A stretch of DNA of 64,000 bases from Anastrepha obliqua (Eukaryota > Arthropoda > Insecta > Diptera > Tephritidae): assembly GCF_027943255.1 (NCBI RefSeq), contig NC_072895.1, positions 39,592,001 through 39,656,000 on the forward strand. The letters run 5' to 3'. How positions within the stretch are numbered: the first letter of the stretch is position 1; each line of letters starts with the position of its first letter. The notes beneath the pieces are model-generated. The model made no database searches. It was not told where the DNA came from and saw nothing but the letters and a program-made list of their open reading frames with translations. Position numbers and translations under genes: made by a program. Of this stretch, positions 10,306 to 21,155 are shown one piece after another.

Positions 10306-10663
10306 CTATTACAAATTTTTTTTTTCATGATTTATCGGCAATTTTGTTTTTCGGCTCAAAATCGATTTTTTTTAATTATATAAGAAACTTTTTTTTTAAT
10401 TGCTCATAACTTAGTCAAACATTAACCTATTTTAATGATGCTGGGTTCAAAATGATCGCCATTACTTGCACGAGCGACTTTATGTACAAACAATATCAAA
10501 AAAGTATGTAGTTGAAAATTTTTTATTTTGCAAAAAAAAAACTGCTAACTAAGTTATGAGCAATTAAAAAAAATTGTTTTCTTATGTATTATAATAAAAA
10601 AAAACCGATTTTGAGCCGAAAAACAAAATTGCCGATAAATCTTGAAAAAAAATTTGTTCGGGC
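10306..10663. repeat. Inverted repeat with about 110-bp arms
   Basis: The left arm (about 10308-10420) contains GATTTATCGGCAATTTTG, TTTCGGCTCAAAATCG and TTAATTGCTCATAACTTAGT. The right arm (about 10545-10663) carries the reverse complements in opposite order: ACTAAGTTATGAGCAATTAA, CGATTTTGAGCCGAAA, CAAAATTGCCGATAAATC. The loop is about 125 bases. The frames called over it are chance. It could be a fold-back or MITE-type element; no flanking duplication was identified. Confidence 0.75.
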
Positions 10664-11436
10664 GAACAAAAAAATAAGTGTCTCATTATTTTCACCAGAG
10701 AGCAACATATTTGAGTTACATGGAAATCGAAGAACATGTCCCGAATAGCCCGGTTGAGTTGAAATGGAAAGCATCTAACATTTAAAACCTTTTTATAAAT
10801 TTTAAGAAGCATTTGAATTTATTGAATGCGGATTAAAGCCATAGATGTGTAATTATAGTAAAAAAACACGAAAAAAACCAGATAATACTAAAGAAACCAA
10901 AACGACCTTTTTGAAAAAGAAGTACCTCATCTTGTTACATAACCTCAAATATAGCAAAAAAGTGTTTTCGGCCCTTTTTTTGAAGAGTTTCTCGTAACAT
11001 AAGTTTTAAACACAAGGATGGATTTTTAAAAATCTGTTTTTTTCATACATTCTATTGCACATAGTAAGGACACATATATTAAATAAAACGCACGTAGTAA
11101 AGACAATCTGTCATGGATACAAAGTTCTCTAAGCAATCCAATAAAAATTTGGTATTTTGCTTCTGCTTAAAAGGGCATTTTAGTGCTTTAAATCTCCAAA
11201 ATTAGGTAACCATGAGGTAGCGAGAGAGAGATTTGACTGCTCGGAGGGGAAGAAAAAGAACAATAAAAAAAAACAAAAAAAAAAATGTAAATAAAGCGAA
11301 CAAATGTCACACACAAATAACTCACGCTAACAGTAATCAAAATAGTCGATAATGTGCCCAGATGATAAAAAAAGTAAAGCTAAAAAGAACTGAATGAATT
11401 ATTGAACTAATTTAAAAATATATATATTATATTATA
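10664..11436. other. AT-rich DNA flanking the mariner
   Basis: Poly(A) runs and a GAGAGAGAG stretch near 11221; no gene or transposon motif recognised. Confidence 0.4.
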
Positions 11437-12720
11437 TAGGTCTATCGATAAGTTCGTGCGGTTTTACAACAGATGGCGTAACTTGATTATTATTCCATCG
11501 ATCCACATTTCCAAACATTCATTGGAGAGCTACTGTCGTAAGGCACAAACGTCAGTATAAGTTTTTTATTTGAAGCGTAAACAACAATATTTTTACCACA
11601 CTTGAAAATGTCGAATTTCGTGCCAAATAATGTGTTTTTGCGGGGAATTCTTCTTCATTATTTTAATATGAAGAAAAAAGCAGCCGAAAGTCATCGTATC
11701 TTGGTGGAAGTTTATGGTGAGCATGCTCTAGCTGAGCGAACGTGCCAGAAGTGGTTTGCACGCTTTAAAAGTGGTGATTTTGGCTTGGAAGACGAAGAAC
11801 GCGAGGGTGCGCCGCCAAAGTTCATGGATACCGAATTGGAGGAAATGCTCGATCAAGATCCGGCTCAAACGCAAGAAGAGGTTGCAAAAACTTTGGGAGT
11901 TGATCAATCAACCATTTCCAAACGTTTAAAAGCCATGGGAATGATCCGAAAGGTAGGCCATTGGGTGCCGTATGAATTGAAGCCAAGAGACGTTGAACGC
12001 CGTTTTATGGCATGCGAACAACTGCTTCAACGGCACAAAAGAAAGGGTTTTTTGCATCGAATTGTGACTGGCGATGAAAAGTGGGTCCATTACGACAATC
12101 CAAAACGTCGGGCAACGTATGGATACCCTGGCCATGCTTCAACATCGACGTCGGCGCAGAATATTCATGGCCTGAAGGTTATGCTGTGTATCTGGTGGGA
12201 CCAGCTGGATGTTGTGTATTATGAGCTACTGAAACCGAATGAAACGATTACGGGGGATGTCTACCGACGACAATTGATGCGTTTGAGCCGAGCACTGCGA
12301 GAAAAACGGCCGCAATACGCCGATAGACACGACAAAGTTATTTTGCAACATGACAATGCTCGGCCACATGTTGCACAAGTGGTCAAAACATACTTAGAAA
12401 CGCTCAAATGGGATGTCCTACCCCCCCCGCCGTATAGTCCAGACCTTGCGCCATCCGATTACTATCTCTTCCGATCGATGCAACATGGCCTGGCTGACCA
12501 GCACTTCCGTAATTACGATGAAGTCAAAAAATGGATCGATTCGTGGATTGCGGCAAAACCGACCGAATTTTTCACAAAGGGAATCCGTGAATTGCCAGAA
12601 AGATGGGAAAAAGTAGTAGTAAGCGATGGACAATACTTTGAATATTAAATTTGTAACCATTTTACGTCAATAAAGTTTCAAATTTCGAAAAAAAACCGCA
12701 CGAACTTAAACATAGTCCTA
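11437..12720 (+). mobile_element. Apparently complete mariner (DD34D), 1284 bp
   Basis: The left end TAGGTCTATCGATAAGTTCG and the right end, read as its complement TAGGACTATGTTTAAGTTCG, pair over roughly 30 bp with a few mismatches and share GTGCGGTTTT inside. TA lies just outside both ends (11435-11436 and 12721-12722). Total length and organisation (single ORF, short leader, AATAAA near 12669) are standard for mariner. This is the best preserved element in the window. Confidence 0.9.
11608..12648 (+). CDS. Mariner transposase, intact, 346 aa
   Basis: The enzyme catalyses cut-and-paste transposition into TA. I start it at ATG 11608 (MSNFVPNN), because the two codons before it begin with TTG; this gives 346 residues, matching the usual mariner length of about 345. 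The N-terminal part has two helix-turn-helix units (FNMKKKAAESHRILVEVYGE, then EEVAKTLGVDQSTISKRL) and the WVPYEL linker in place of the usual WVPHEL. The catalytic triad is complete: IVTGDEKW, LQHDNARPH and LAPSDYYLF, the last two Asp 34 residues apart. A C-terminal ERWEKVVVSDGQYFEY is present. No stop or frameshift is seen. Confidence 0.92.
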   Translation: MSNFVPNNVFLRGILLHYFNMKKKAAESHRILVEVYGEHALAERTCQKWFARFKSGDFGLEDEEREGAPPKFMDTELEEMLDQDPAQTQEEVAKTLGVDQSTISKRLKAMGMIRKVGHWVPYELKPRDVERRFMACEQLLQRHKRKGFLHRIVTGDEKWVHYDNPKRRATYGYPGHASTSTSAQNIHGLKVMLCIWWDQLDVVYYELLKPNETITGDVYRRQLMRLSRALREKRPQYADRHDKVILQHDNARPHVAQVVKTYLETLKWDVLPPPPYSPDLAPSDYYLFRSMQHGLADQHFRNYDEVKKWIDSWIAAKPTEFFTKGIRELPERWEKVVVSDGQYFEY

Positions 12721-12928
12721 TATTATTATATATATTTATTTTTATATATATTTTTTTTCATAATTATAAGCAACACGTTTTAATTAGAAGAGGCTAAACA
12801 AATTTCAGAAAGAAAGAACCAATGATACAAACATACTGACACTTTAGGCGCAATAACTTCGCTTCTACTGAACCGAATGTCACCAAACTTTAAGTGGAAG
12901 TCAGCTAGGAATGTAACTTCCAACTTCC

Positions 12929-13485
12929 TTGCCCAAGGAACTTAAACGTCACACCAAACTTAGTAGCTGGTTTTCGCTGTGTCAACACCTAAAGAGACGC
13001 CTCCTAGACAAAAAAACAAAAATTTCATTGTATCGCTCAATTATGATTTCCATCTTGCTATACGGTAGTGAAACATGGACACTCAGAGATGCAGATAAAC
13101 AGAAGCCGGCCTTTCGAGAGGAGAATTCTGCGAAAATTTCTTGGCGCGATATGTGATAAAGACGAGTGGCGGAAACGCTACAACCATGCTGGAAAAGCTA
13201 TATGCGCACCCATCTGTAATATCCACAATCATGATAAACAGATTCAGATGGGCAGGTCACATATTGTGGGCTAGCACGGATTACTCACCTCAACAAATAC
13301 TCTTCGGTAAATGCCACAGACAGAGAAGAAGGGGCCGGCCGCCGCTTAGACGGATTGACGGTATAGAAGAAGACGCAGGCTTATTGGGACTTCGGGCACG
13401 GATGACACTGGCACGAAACCGAGACAATTGGAGGAATATTCTACAGCAGGCGAAGACCCGACTAGGGTTGTCCAGCTAACAATGA
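12929..13485 (+). pseudogene. LINE 3' end: RT C-terminal region and tail
   Basis: Frames encode SLYRSIMISILLYGSETWTL (post-RT region of non-LTR retrotransposons), then after a shift near 13140 a stretch with INRFRWAGHILW, RRRGRPPLRRIDGIEEDAGL and QAKTRLGLSS before TAA at 13477-13479. WAGH and RRGRPxxRWxD motifs near the C-terminus are widespread in insect LINE ORF2 products. The catalytic part of the RT is missing, so this is a 5'-truncated insertion with at least one frameshift. Clade not assigned. Confidence 0.75.
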
Positions 13486-14754
13486 AACTTAGTAGTAGGT
13501 GGTACTGCTGTCAACCTTACACACACACTATTCAATAAGTAGCTTCCTTGCTCAACCGAAATGTTGCATAAACTTAAACACATACATATATATTGGTACA
13601 ACGCGATGCATATACATACGAGTATGTTTGCCTATTCATTTTTTCGAAGACTATATCAGTTAGTTCCATATTACTGATGCCATCGCGTATTGCTTTTTTC
13701 GCCGCACTTTTATGATTTTGTTTCTCCGGACACAACGCAACTGAACCCATTTTAATGATTATATTTCGAAAATATTTTTGTTTGAATTTTTTAATATTTT
13801 TTGTTTTGATTTCTCGGCATCAAAGGTCGCAAACTGAAACCAGAAATATTCGAAGTGAGAGACGAACGATTTGTGTATGAATTAAACTTTTTATTAGACT
13901 CGAAAGTGTTAGTACAATTTCATATTTAGATTCAAGTAACATTCGAGTAGTTTTAACTTTCGAATCGAGTTACTCTACATGTAACCAGCCAGTAGGTGGC
14001 TATGGACCGCTAATAACCTGCTCGTCGATCTTTACTTTACATTGAAATGATAGAAACAGTTTTTGAGACAAAATAAATCGTAAACCCATTCACATTTCCG
14101 CCATGAAACGAGACTGAGTGTAAAAGTATACTACAAAGTTCGGAACGTCACATTAGCAAGACCTATACATACATACGAGTGTATGCTGAAAGTAAAGCTA
14201 AACAAAAACATACCCTTGTCTGGCAGTATTGCGTTAACGGATTTTTTAGGAAAATGTGTTTTTAATTAACACAAGGTGCAAAATTGATCATCCAATTTTA
14301 TTTTCGAATAACTTTTTCGATATGTTGGTGAAAATGTTCACAATGCGCGTCATTAATATCATGAAGATTGGAGGAATCATGTTTAATTTTAAGGACATGT
14401 GAGCACTCAACAATTTCTATTTTTCGATTACAATTTTTCTTTTTCTTTGTATTGTCTTTTTCATGTTCACTGCTGTTGAGTTAAGTGTTTATGTAGTCAT
14501 TTGCTGTTATTGAAATAGGTTTACACCTACTGCTTGGCTTCAAGCGGTACCCATTTTTATCAGCTAATTACGAATTGTCGGGATATTTGCAATATTCTCG
14601 GAAAAAATTTTATTTTATTATATTTGAATTTGGAAGGTTTGCTAGAAGATGTAGCATTTGTACTTTTGACTCACAAGATTATTTTTATTAAAAAAAGAGC
14701 TCGTATGTGTAATATTAACTTGGGGAAGCTACAATACACCTCACACCATTAAGA
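13486..14754. other. Intergenic DNA
   Basis: Contains ACATACATATATAT and TACATACGAGTATG microsatellite-like patches at 13579-13625 and 14168-14185. CAAGGTGCAAAATTGATCATC at 14273 resembles the terminal repeat of the 18.0 kb DD41D element, but no partner end is seen. No gene is supported. Confidence 0.4.
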
Positions 14755-16190
14755 AGTACAAACAGACAATGGGCTCAAACATCATCGGAAAAAGCGACTT
14801 ATTTAGCTCAACATTTTAAAAATATATTTCAAAATGAAAATAACACCGAATTCGATTTGGCTCATACAGCGAGCAAATCATCAAAAAAACCTCCCTAACA
14901 GAGATAAAGCAATTCATTTCGACATTAAAAAAACAACAAATGCCCTGGATATGACCTCATCTCGGGAAAAATTTTAAAGCATATGCCCGACAGTGTAATA
15001 ATTTATCTCAGGAACGTTTTTTATGCTGCTGTTAAGTTCAAATACTTCCCAAAGACATGGAAAATTGCCGAAATCATTGCACACCCAAAGCCCAATAAAC
15101 ACGCGACGTTTGCATCGTCTTACCGACCAATAAGTCTGCTGACGACAATATCAAAAATATTTGAGAAGCTAGTCTTTGATCGCATAGATCCCATCATAAC
15201 AAAAATAAATTTAATTCCCCAACATCAGTTCGGATTTAGGCGAAAACATTCGGCAATCCAACAAGTGCACGGAATCACTCACAAAATTAATAAAGACTTC
15301 AACAATAAACAAGTATGCGTGGCTCTATATCTCGACGTAGCTAAAGCCTTTGACAAAGTATGGCATCCTGGATTACTGCACAAACTCCAATCTCGGTTGC
15401 CATATGACTACTTTCTAACGCTAAAAAGTTACATCCAAGATAGAAAATTGTATATTAAATATAACGACGCATGTTCATACATTAAACCTATGAACTCTGT
15501 ACTAAATTCATCTCATAGAGACCCGAAAATAGCACAAACAAATTTAAAAAACGACTTCAACAAAACCCTGGACTGGTTCAAAAAATGGAATTTAGAAATT
15601 AATGGCGACAAAAAAATTCAATTCAATTACACGAACTGAAAGGTAACCCTAGACTCATTAAAGATTGGAAACTCCGAAGCGAAAACTGATACGAAAGCTA
15701 AATACTTAGGCATTACAATAGACTTTAAACTAAACTGGAAGAACCATATAATAAAAAAAAAGAAATGAAATTAAAAATCGTTTTCGACAACTGTACTGGC
15801 TGCTACGACCGCAGTCAAAGCTCTCGCTGCAAGACAAAACCTTAATTTACAAAACGACAATTGCACCAATTTGGAAGTATGGTATAGAAGTTTGGGGCAC
15901 ATCATCTAAATCGAGCTTGACAATACTCCAACGTGCCTAGTCGAAGATACTTAGGACAATAACAAATGCACCATGGGATATACCAAAGCTGACTGACATT
16001 CATCGCGACTTAAACATCGACACAGTTGACGAAGCAATACAAATTGCGAGCAGCAGGCAAGTAAGCAGACTTCTGACGCATACAAATCCGACGATGAGGA
16101 AGCTTCCTGCTGAGGAAAAATTCAATAAGAAGAGACTACAACGAAAAACCCCAACAGAAATCCCTTATTTGCTCAACCAAACAATTTAAA
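14755..16190 (+). pseudogene. Jockey-type LINE ORF2 fragment with RT core deleted
   Basis: Reverse transcriptase of the Jockey type copies the element RNA at the target. Readable segments are GYDLISGKILKHMPDS, IAEIIAHPKPNKHA, SSYRPISLLTTISKIFEKL, IPQHQFGFRRKHSAIQQVH, VALYLDVAKAFDKVWHPGLL, then LTLKSYIQDRKLYIKYNDAC. The frame then jumps from NSVLNS to SHRDPKIA, removing the segment that normally holds the FADD catalytic box. After a stop at about 15639 the thumb region continues (KAKYLGITIDFKLNWKNH, KTTIAPIWKYGIEVWGT, TITNAPWDIPKLTDIHRDLN). It is defective: catalytic core deleted, several stops, 5' truncated. Confidence 0.85.
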
Positions 16191-16560
16191 GTTTATGTTC
16201 GTTGTCAAGGTGACAAGCCTCACTAACAGGTGACATTCCACTGCCTTTTGTTTGTTCCATTAATTTGTGAGTTACAGGACGTTGACAATGGAAAATTTTG
16301 TAGATTTTACAGATTTTCTTTAATAAAGTCAAAAATACAAGCCAGTCCGCTGAAAGTGAGAATGGTATATTATTTATGGTGTCCGTACTGTAAAAGCTAA
16401 TTACGTGCAATTTTGGTTTCGTCGATTCCGTTGGGGCATTTTTGATGTTAAAGCAAATGTCAATAATGTCGAAAATGTCGATTAAATCACAGAAATAATC
16501 GAAGTTGATCGGCTTGTTAAGAGTCGTAGCATCGCATTTGCGCAAAAATTGTACAAAAAA
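16191..16560 (+). pseudogene. 5' portion of a decayed mariner
   Basis: Shares its leader and N-terminal coding with 52300-52690: AGTTTATG.TCGTTGT.AAGGTGACA, GTGAGTTACAGG, TTACGTGCAATTTTGGTTTCGTCG and GAAATAATCGAAGTTGATCGG. In translation QFWFRRFR and ITEIIEVDRLV are the first helix-turn-helix region and linker of a mariner transposase. Stops and gaps break the frame, and the catalytic two-thirds are absent. Confidence 0.6.
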
Positions 16561-17686
16561 ATAATTTAGGTATTTTTCCCCAAAGCAATATTAATTAAAA
16601 ATAATTTGTGCCTAGGTCTGTTTTAACAACAATTAAAAAAAAACATCATCAGAGAGATAAGATTTCACGTAAATATAATTAGTGGAATACGTTATACTTG
16701 CCTAAGCCACTATTAATATGTCCCTCTACGATTTCTTCTCATATGCACCCCGTTGTAAAATCATAAACACTCCACTATTTTTTTTATGAAAATCAAGTTC
16801 ATACTACAGAAAATAAACTATATAACGCAAAGTTTCAAACTGAATACAAATTATTCCAAATTCATCAAAACATTTTAATCAAAATTTCTACTATTTTTCT
16901 GTGTACTTAGTTATAAACCATTGAATTCGAGTATAACAAAGCGCAAGTTTCAAGTGACTACAAAATACCGCTGATTAAAAAAAAAAAATTGTTCGCTGCA
17001 CTGCCACGCACAAAGCGCATGCTCGAATTTTTTTTAAAAAAAGGTTATCAAAAATCGACGGTACTCACTTGGAGCTCGCACTTTGCTACACTAAAATTCA
17101 TTGGTCTATAAAATCGCATTCCCAGAAAAACTCTGAAAAAATTCTGATTAAATTGGTGAAATCTGTTACAAACTTTTAAGATTTGCTTTAAATGGTTGTT
17201 GTTTCATATAGTATGAACTGTATTTTTATAATAAATAGTTATGCAATTATAATTTTTCAACGGGGTGTATATGAGAAGAAATCGTAGGGGTACGAAAGGT
17301 TAGGGCAAATGCACACAGTACACATACATAATTCTTAACCAATTTACGCTGTTATTGCTTGCGACGCTAAGGCATAATGGCAAAATAAATGAATAAATGA
17401 AAAGACAACATTTTTTAAAACCATTTTAGTCAAGTTTATTGTTGCTTTACCACACTTTAAATAACAGTAATTAAGTTGATTAAATTGTCGCATATCATGC
17501 CGGTTGTGTGTACACAAAAGCACTCCAATAAAATTTAATAAGTCTGAGCATTACACAAATGAAAAATGTGCGTCGCTATTGACATGGATAGTTACATATT
17601 TACAAATATATGTATGTATGCTCGTAAATTAAAAGGTGCACTTGTCGCATCTGTGTTTGAGAGTAAATATATATGTATGTACAATT
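16561..17686. other. Intergenic DNA with a dispersed-repeat core
   Basis: Holds a relative of the 9.28 kb repeat core (GTATAACAAAGCGCAAGTTT at 16931-16950). A near repeat, CACCCCGTTGTAAAATCATA at 16747-16766, is mirrored by TATAATTTTTCAACGGGGTG at 17246-17265, suggesting an eroded inverted-repeat element of about 600 bp: GATTTCTTCTCATATGCACC (16730-16749) has its complement at about 17264-17284. No gene is supported. Confidence 0.5.
16729..17287. mobile_element. Possible MITE with imperfect terminal inverted repeats
   Basis: The left end reads CGATTTCTTCTCATATGCAC then CCCGTTG (about 16728-16755). The right end reads CAACGGGGTGTATATGAGAA then GAAATCG (about 17258-17284), its complement with one difference. 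Arms are about 27 bp, the interior is AT-rich and non-coding, total about 560 bp. CTA/TAG bases sit beside the ends (CCCTACG to the left, TAGGGGT to the right), so the arms may extend a few bases further. Superfamily unknown. Confidence 0.6.
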
Positions 17687-17835
17687 GGCGTTTACATCCT
17701 TTAGCGGGTCTTTGGTCCAGCTCCTCCTCCTATTTGTGTAGTGTGTCTTGATATTTTCCACAAATGGAGGAGCTTTTTCAAGGCAGAAATACATCCAGAA
17801 ATTCATCATCGTCTGCCGAGAAGCAGGTACTACAT
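17687..17835 (-). mobile_element. Degenerate SINE, minus strand
   Basis: Read on the minus strand, the body blocks occur in order: a GCCGACG-like start, TGTATTTCTGCCTTGAAAAAG, GCTCCTCCATTTGTGGAAAA, ACACACTACACAAATAGGAG, GAGGAGCTGGACCAAA, then GATGTAAACGCC. The tRNA-like head is lost beyond about 17835. The short open frames on either strand here are shadows of the SINE. Confidence 0.7.
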
Positions 17836-17982
17836 AAAAAAGTAGGACGGGTTCAAATGGTGACCCGCGGGCTCCAATTGATACCGGAAAAAGAATAAAA
17901 AAATTTATTTCCCAAAAGCTCGTTTCATTGTTGGGTTGATTCACCAATTTGAACGCCAAGATCGTTTGGGGAGTTTGATATA

Positions 17983-19306
17983 ACAGATGGCGCTAAAGTA
18001 ATCCTCCTATCAGAAAATGCTATAAATTTTGCGATTGGCCTCTAATGTCAGTTCTGTTTTGACATTTGTGTAGTAAACACATGCGAAATACACGTTAATA
18101 AACAATGTTACGCTACACTGCTCCAGAACGCGGAATATTGCTGACTATTTATTTGACCAATAATCGGTCGGTGACTTTGGTAGAACGTGAATTTCGTCGT
18201 AGCTTTCCACGCCGTCCAACGCCTACTGGTGAAACACTGCGACGTTTAGCCGCTCGCCTCGAAGAGACTGGCACAACACGAGATGCTGCCAGGCGTGGCA
18301 GACCCCGGAGTAGCCGTTCTGCAGAGAATATTGCTGCTGTAGCCGAGGATGTCATGAAAGCGCCGTCGACATCGACCAGACGACGTGCCACGCAAATGGG
18401 TACCAGTCGACGGTCTTTACAGCGAATTTTGGTACACGATTTGAAGATGTTTCGGAACAAAGTCTAGACGGTGCATCAGCTGTTAGCTGCTGACCGCCAA
18501 TCGCGTCTAACATACGCTCAAGCCATCCTTAATCATCACCAAGAGGAAGATGATTTTTCATCAAAAATAATCATGAGTGGTGAGGCCCATTTCCATCTTG
18601 GCGGGTACGTAAATAAGCAAAATTTACGCTTCTGGGGCACTGACAATCCGCGTGTAACCCACGAAGAGCCATTATATCTGTTCAAAGTCACTGTATGGTG
18701 TGCTGTTTTCGCTGGAGGAGTCATCGGACCTTTTTTTTTCGAAGACGTCGCGGGCCAAACGGTTACTGTGAATGGTGAGCGCTACAGAGCAATGATCAAC
18801 GAGTTCTTTTTGCCGCAACTAGATGAATTGGGATTGGAAAACATGTGGTTCCAACAGGACGGGGCAACGGCACACACTGCACGTGCCACAACCGATATGC
18901 TGAAGGATGCATTTCCCGGGCGCCTAATCTCCCGTTTTGGCGATTTGCACTGGCCAGCAGGATCGCCTGATTTGACCGCTCCAGACTTCTTTTTGTGGGG
19001 CTTTTTGAAGTCGCGGGTTTATGTCAACAAGCCTCAGACTCTTGCAGCTCTTAAAGACAATATCCGTCAAGAATGTGAGGACCTATCGCCGGAAGTTTTG
19101 GCCAAAGTGATGGAAAATGTCATAAAAAGGGCTCAAATGGCAATCAACTGTGGCGGCGGCCATTTACATGACATCATATTCTAGACTTGATGTAAAAAAA
19201 ATTAAAAGACCAAATAAAAATAATCCACAAGAAGAATCAAAGTTTTTCTTTTTTTTTCTTAAATTACAGCCAAAAAACATCGCAAGGTTACTTTTGCGCC
19301 ACCTTG
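17983..19306 (+). mobile_element. Second DD41D element, full length
   Basis: The right end, read as complement, is CAAGGTGGCGCAAAAGTAAC (from 19306). The left end near 17983 is ACAGATGGCGCTAAAGTAAT, sharing TGGCGC and AAAGTAA in register. TA flanks both sides. The element is about 1.32 kb with one transposase frame interrupted by a single stop. Its terminal repeats differ from those of the 5.7 kb element, so it is a separate lineage of the same group. Confidence 0.8.
18105..19184 (+). pseudogene. DD41D transposase with one in-frame TAG
   Basis: ATG 18105 (MLRYTAPERGIL) opens a frame that is continuous to TAG 19182-19184 except for one TAG at 18465-18467; both halves are in the same frame, 359 codons in all. 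The N-terminal half holds the DNA-binding helices (LVEREFRRSFPRR, STRRRATQMGTSRRSLQRIL). In the catalytic half the second Asp (WFQQDGATAH) and third Asp (LTAPDFFLWG) are present with 41-residue spacing. The first is lost: IIMSGEAHF replaces the expected MSDEAHF (GGT at 18579-18581). So it is inactive on two counts but barely decayed otherwise. Confidence 0.85.
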
Positions 19307-19429
19307 TATAATTGTTTATTAAAGCAATAAAAGTTGTTTAGATTGGAGGTCCTTTTTCCAATAGGAATTTTTTTACAGATCACGCGTGAATACTGTCAAA
19401 CTAAATACATAATTTTTTTTCAGTATTCA

Positions 19430-19600
19430 TTGAGATGTCATACGTTTACAAATCGTATAATTGTATTACGAAAACGACGCTCTGTGAAAAGTGTTCATCG
19501 CGCGCTTAGGGCAATTTATGGTGTTCAGCGATGAGACCCACTTTTGACTTAATGGCTACGTTAATAAGCAAAATTTCCGTATTCGGGCTGCCTTTTTTTG
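19430..19600 (+). pseudogene. DD41D transposase fragment with internal deletion
   Basis: SVKSVHRALRAIYG (N-terminal helix region, about 19485-19520) is followed directly by VFSDETHF, a stop, then NGYVNKQNFRI (about 19523-19590), the region around the first catalytic Asp. About 100 residues between these parts are missing. A frameshift separates the two parts. Downstream coding is not recognised. Confidence 0.6.
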
Positions 19601-20840
19601 CGTTCGTCTTCACTGGCTCAACTTCGCTGCAGAACTTGGCGCATTGAGATCTTTTAGGACCTTCGATTTATTTGGTACTATTGAATTTATTTCTATTTCT
19701 TTGCCTTATAAAATGCTTTCGAAGTTCAGCTGTTCTCATACTGCGTAGGAAAAAACATTTTTAGTGAAAGTGGACAGGATTCTTACGTGAAATATCAGCG
19801 ATATATTTAATTTATAGATATTTATAATTTATATTATTTTTTGTTTAGTCTGGTAATAATGAAAGCTGTTTCTAGAATTATTCAACTCTCCACATGCAGT
19901 TTAATGAAGATATCGGTCGTCTAAGTAATTATATATTTTTCATATTTCTGTTTCGTAATTTGTTTCAACATACTTTATGTACGACTCTAGGCCCCCTGTA
20001 TGCGTAGCTGGACATTTATTTACATACAAATAAACGTAGGCAAATAAAATGTAATTAGCTTCAGTATCGCATAAAAAAAATTCTAATAACAAAAACTTGT
20101 GCTAAAAAGTGTGCTCATACTATGACACATACGTACGTACATATATGTACTCGTAAATCTATATTTTTATTATTTCCTTTATAAAACGCATTTGTGTAAA
20201 ACATTTATTTATACATCGTTTTTTATAGTGTTAATTAAAGTCTGAATCAACTTTCCCCATACTGGCCGTGCTCACACACTATGCAAATAAAATACTTTGG
20301 CGGTATGAATGTTTATGTAGATGCAAATTAACACACACGCATACACACATGACATGACAGTTTACATGTTCATTAGCCTTTTTGTTAGTCCACGTCCAGT
20401 TATCACTTTTGGAGCGCATCAATTCGTGCATGGGTATGTTGGACATAATATCCCTAATTTTAAGAGTAAATATGTTTGTATACACATACATATGCACATG
20501 AACATATCAGGTGGATCGTTAATAGAATCACCTATATATCTTCAGTTATACTAACTGCACATTGAAAACTTGTTTAAAAAAATGACCGAAGGTGATGTAG
20601 GGAATGCAATAGAATACGAGGGTTGCCTTTTAACAGGCTCGCGTTTGCAACACTACGTCTGATGACCTGTAAGTCGATATTTTTATCGAAAAGTTTGGTA
20701 TCTTTTAGCATAAGCCTCCTTCTAACGTTCTCCTTAATTGTTCTTTCCTCAGCGACTTGAAAAACGCATCTCGTTCACAAGAAGGAATTAATTTGTGAAA
20801 ATTTTCGTCCCATGATTTATTACGATTTTCGACGTGCAAT
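19601..20840. other. Intergenic DNA
   Basis: ACGTACGTACATATATGTAC at 20129-20148 and CA-rich patches near 20330 are simple-sequence DNA. No coding exon or transposon motif is recognised. Confidence 0.4.
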
Positions 20841-21155
20841 ATTGAGACAGGAATGCAAAGACTTAGTGCAGCGAATAAAGATTCGCTAGCTTTGTTGGCT
20901 GGGCCATGTGGTTCAAATGGATACAAACGCTCCGGCTCTGAAAATATTCGATGCGATACCAGCTGGTGGTAGCAGAGGAATAGGAAGACCTTCTCTACGT
21001 TGGAAAGATTAGGTGGATAAGGACTTGGTTTCACTTGGTGTTTGTGAGTTCAAATGGCGACGGTTAGCATGGGAAAGAAACGACTGGCGCGCTTTGTTAA
21101 ACTCGGCTAAAATCGCTTAAGCGTTTATTGCGCCAATCAAGAAGAAGAAGAAGTA
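20841..21155 (+). pseudogene. LINE 3' end with (AAG)n tail
   Basis: Readable pieces are AGLGHVVQMDTNAPALKIFDA, IPAGGSRGIGRPSLRWKD, DKDLVSLGV and WRRLAWERNDWRALLNSAKIA before TAA at 21118-21120. This is the WxGHVxRM...GRPxxRWxD C-terminus of the same LINE family as the minus-strand copy at 22331-24012. It ends in GAAGAAGAAGAAG at about 21142-21155, a simple-repeat tail typical of this kind of retrotransposon. Strongly 5'-truncated. Confidence 0.75.

Noticed and set aside
18149..18460. 103-codon minus-strand ORF
   Set aside because: Antisense shadow of the DD41D transposase N-terminus at 18105-18467.
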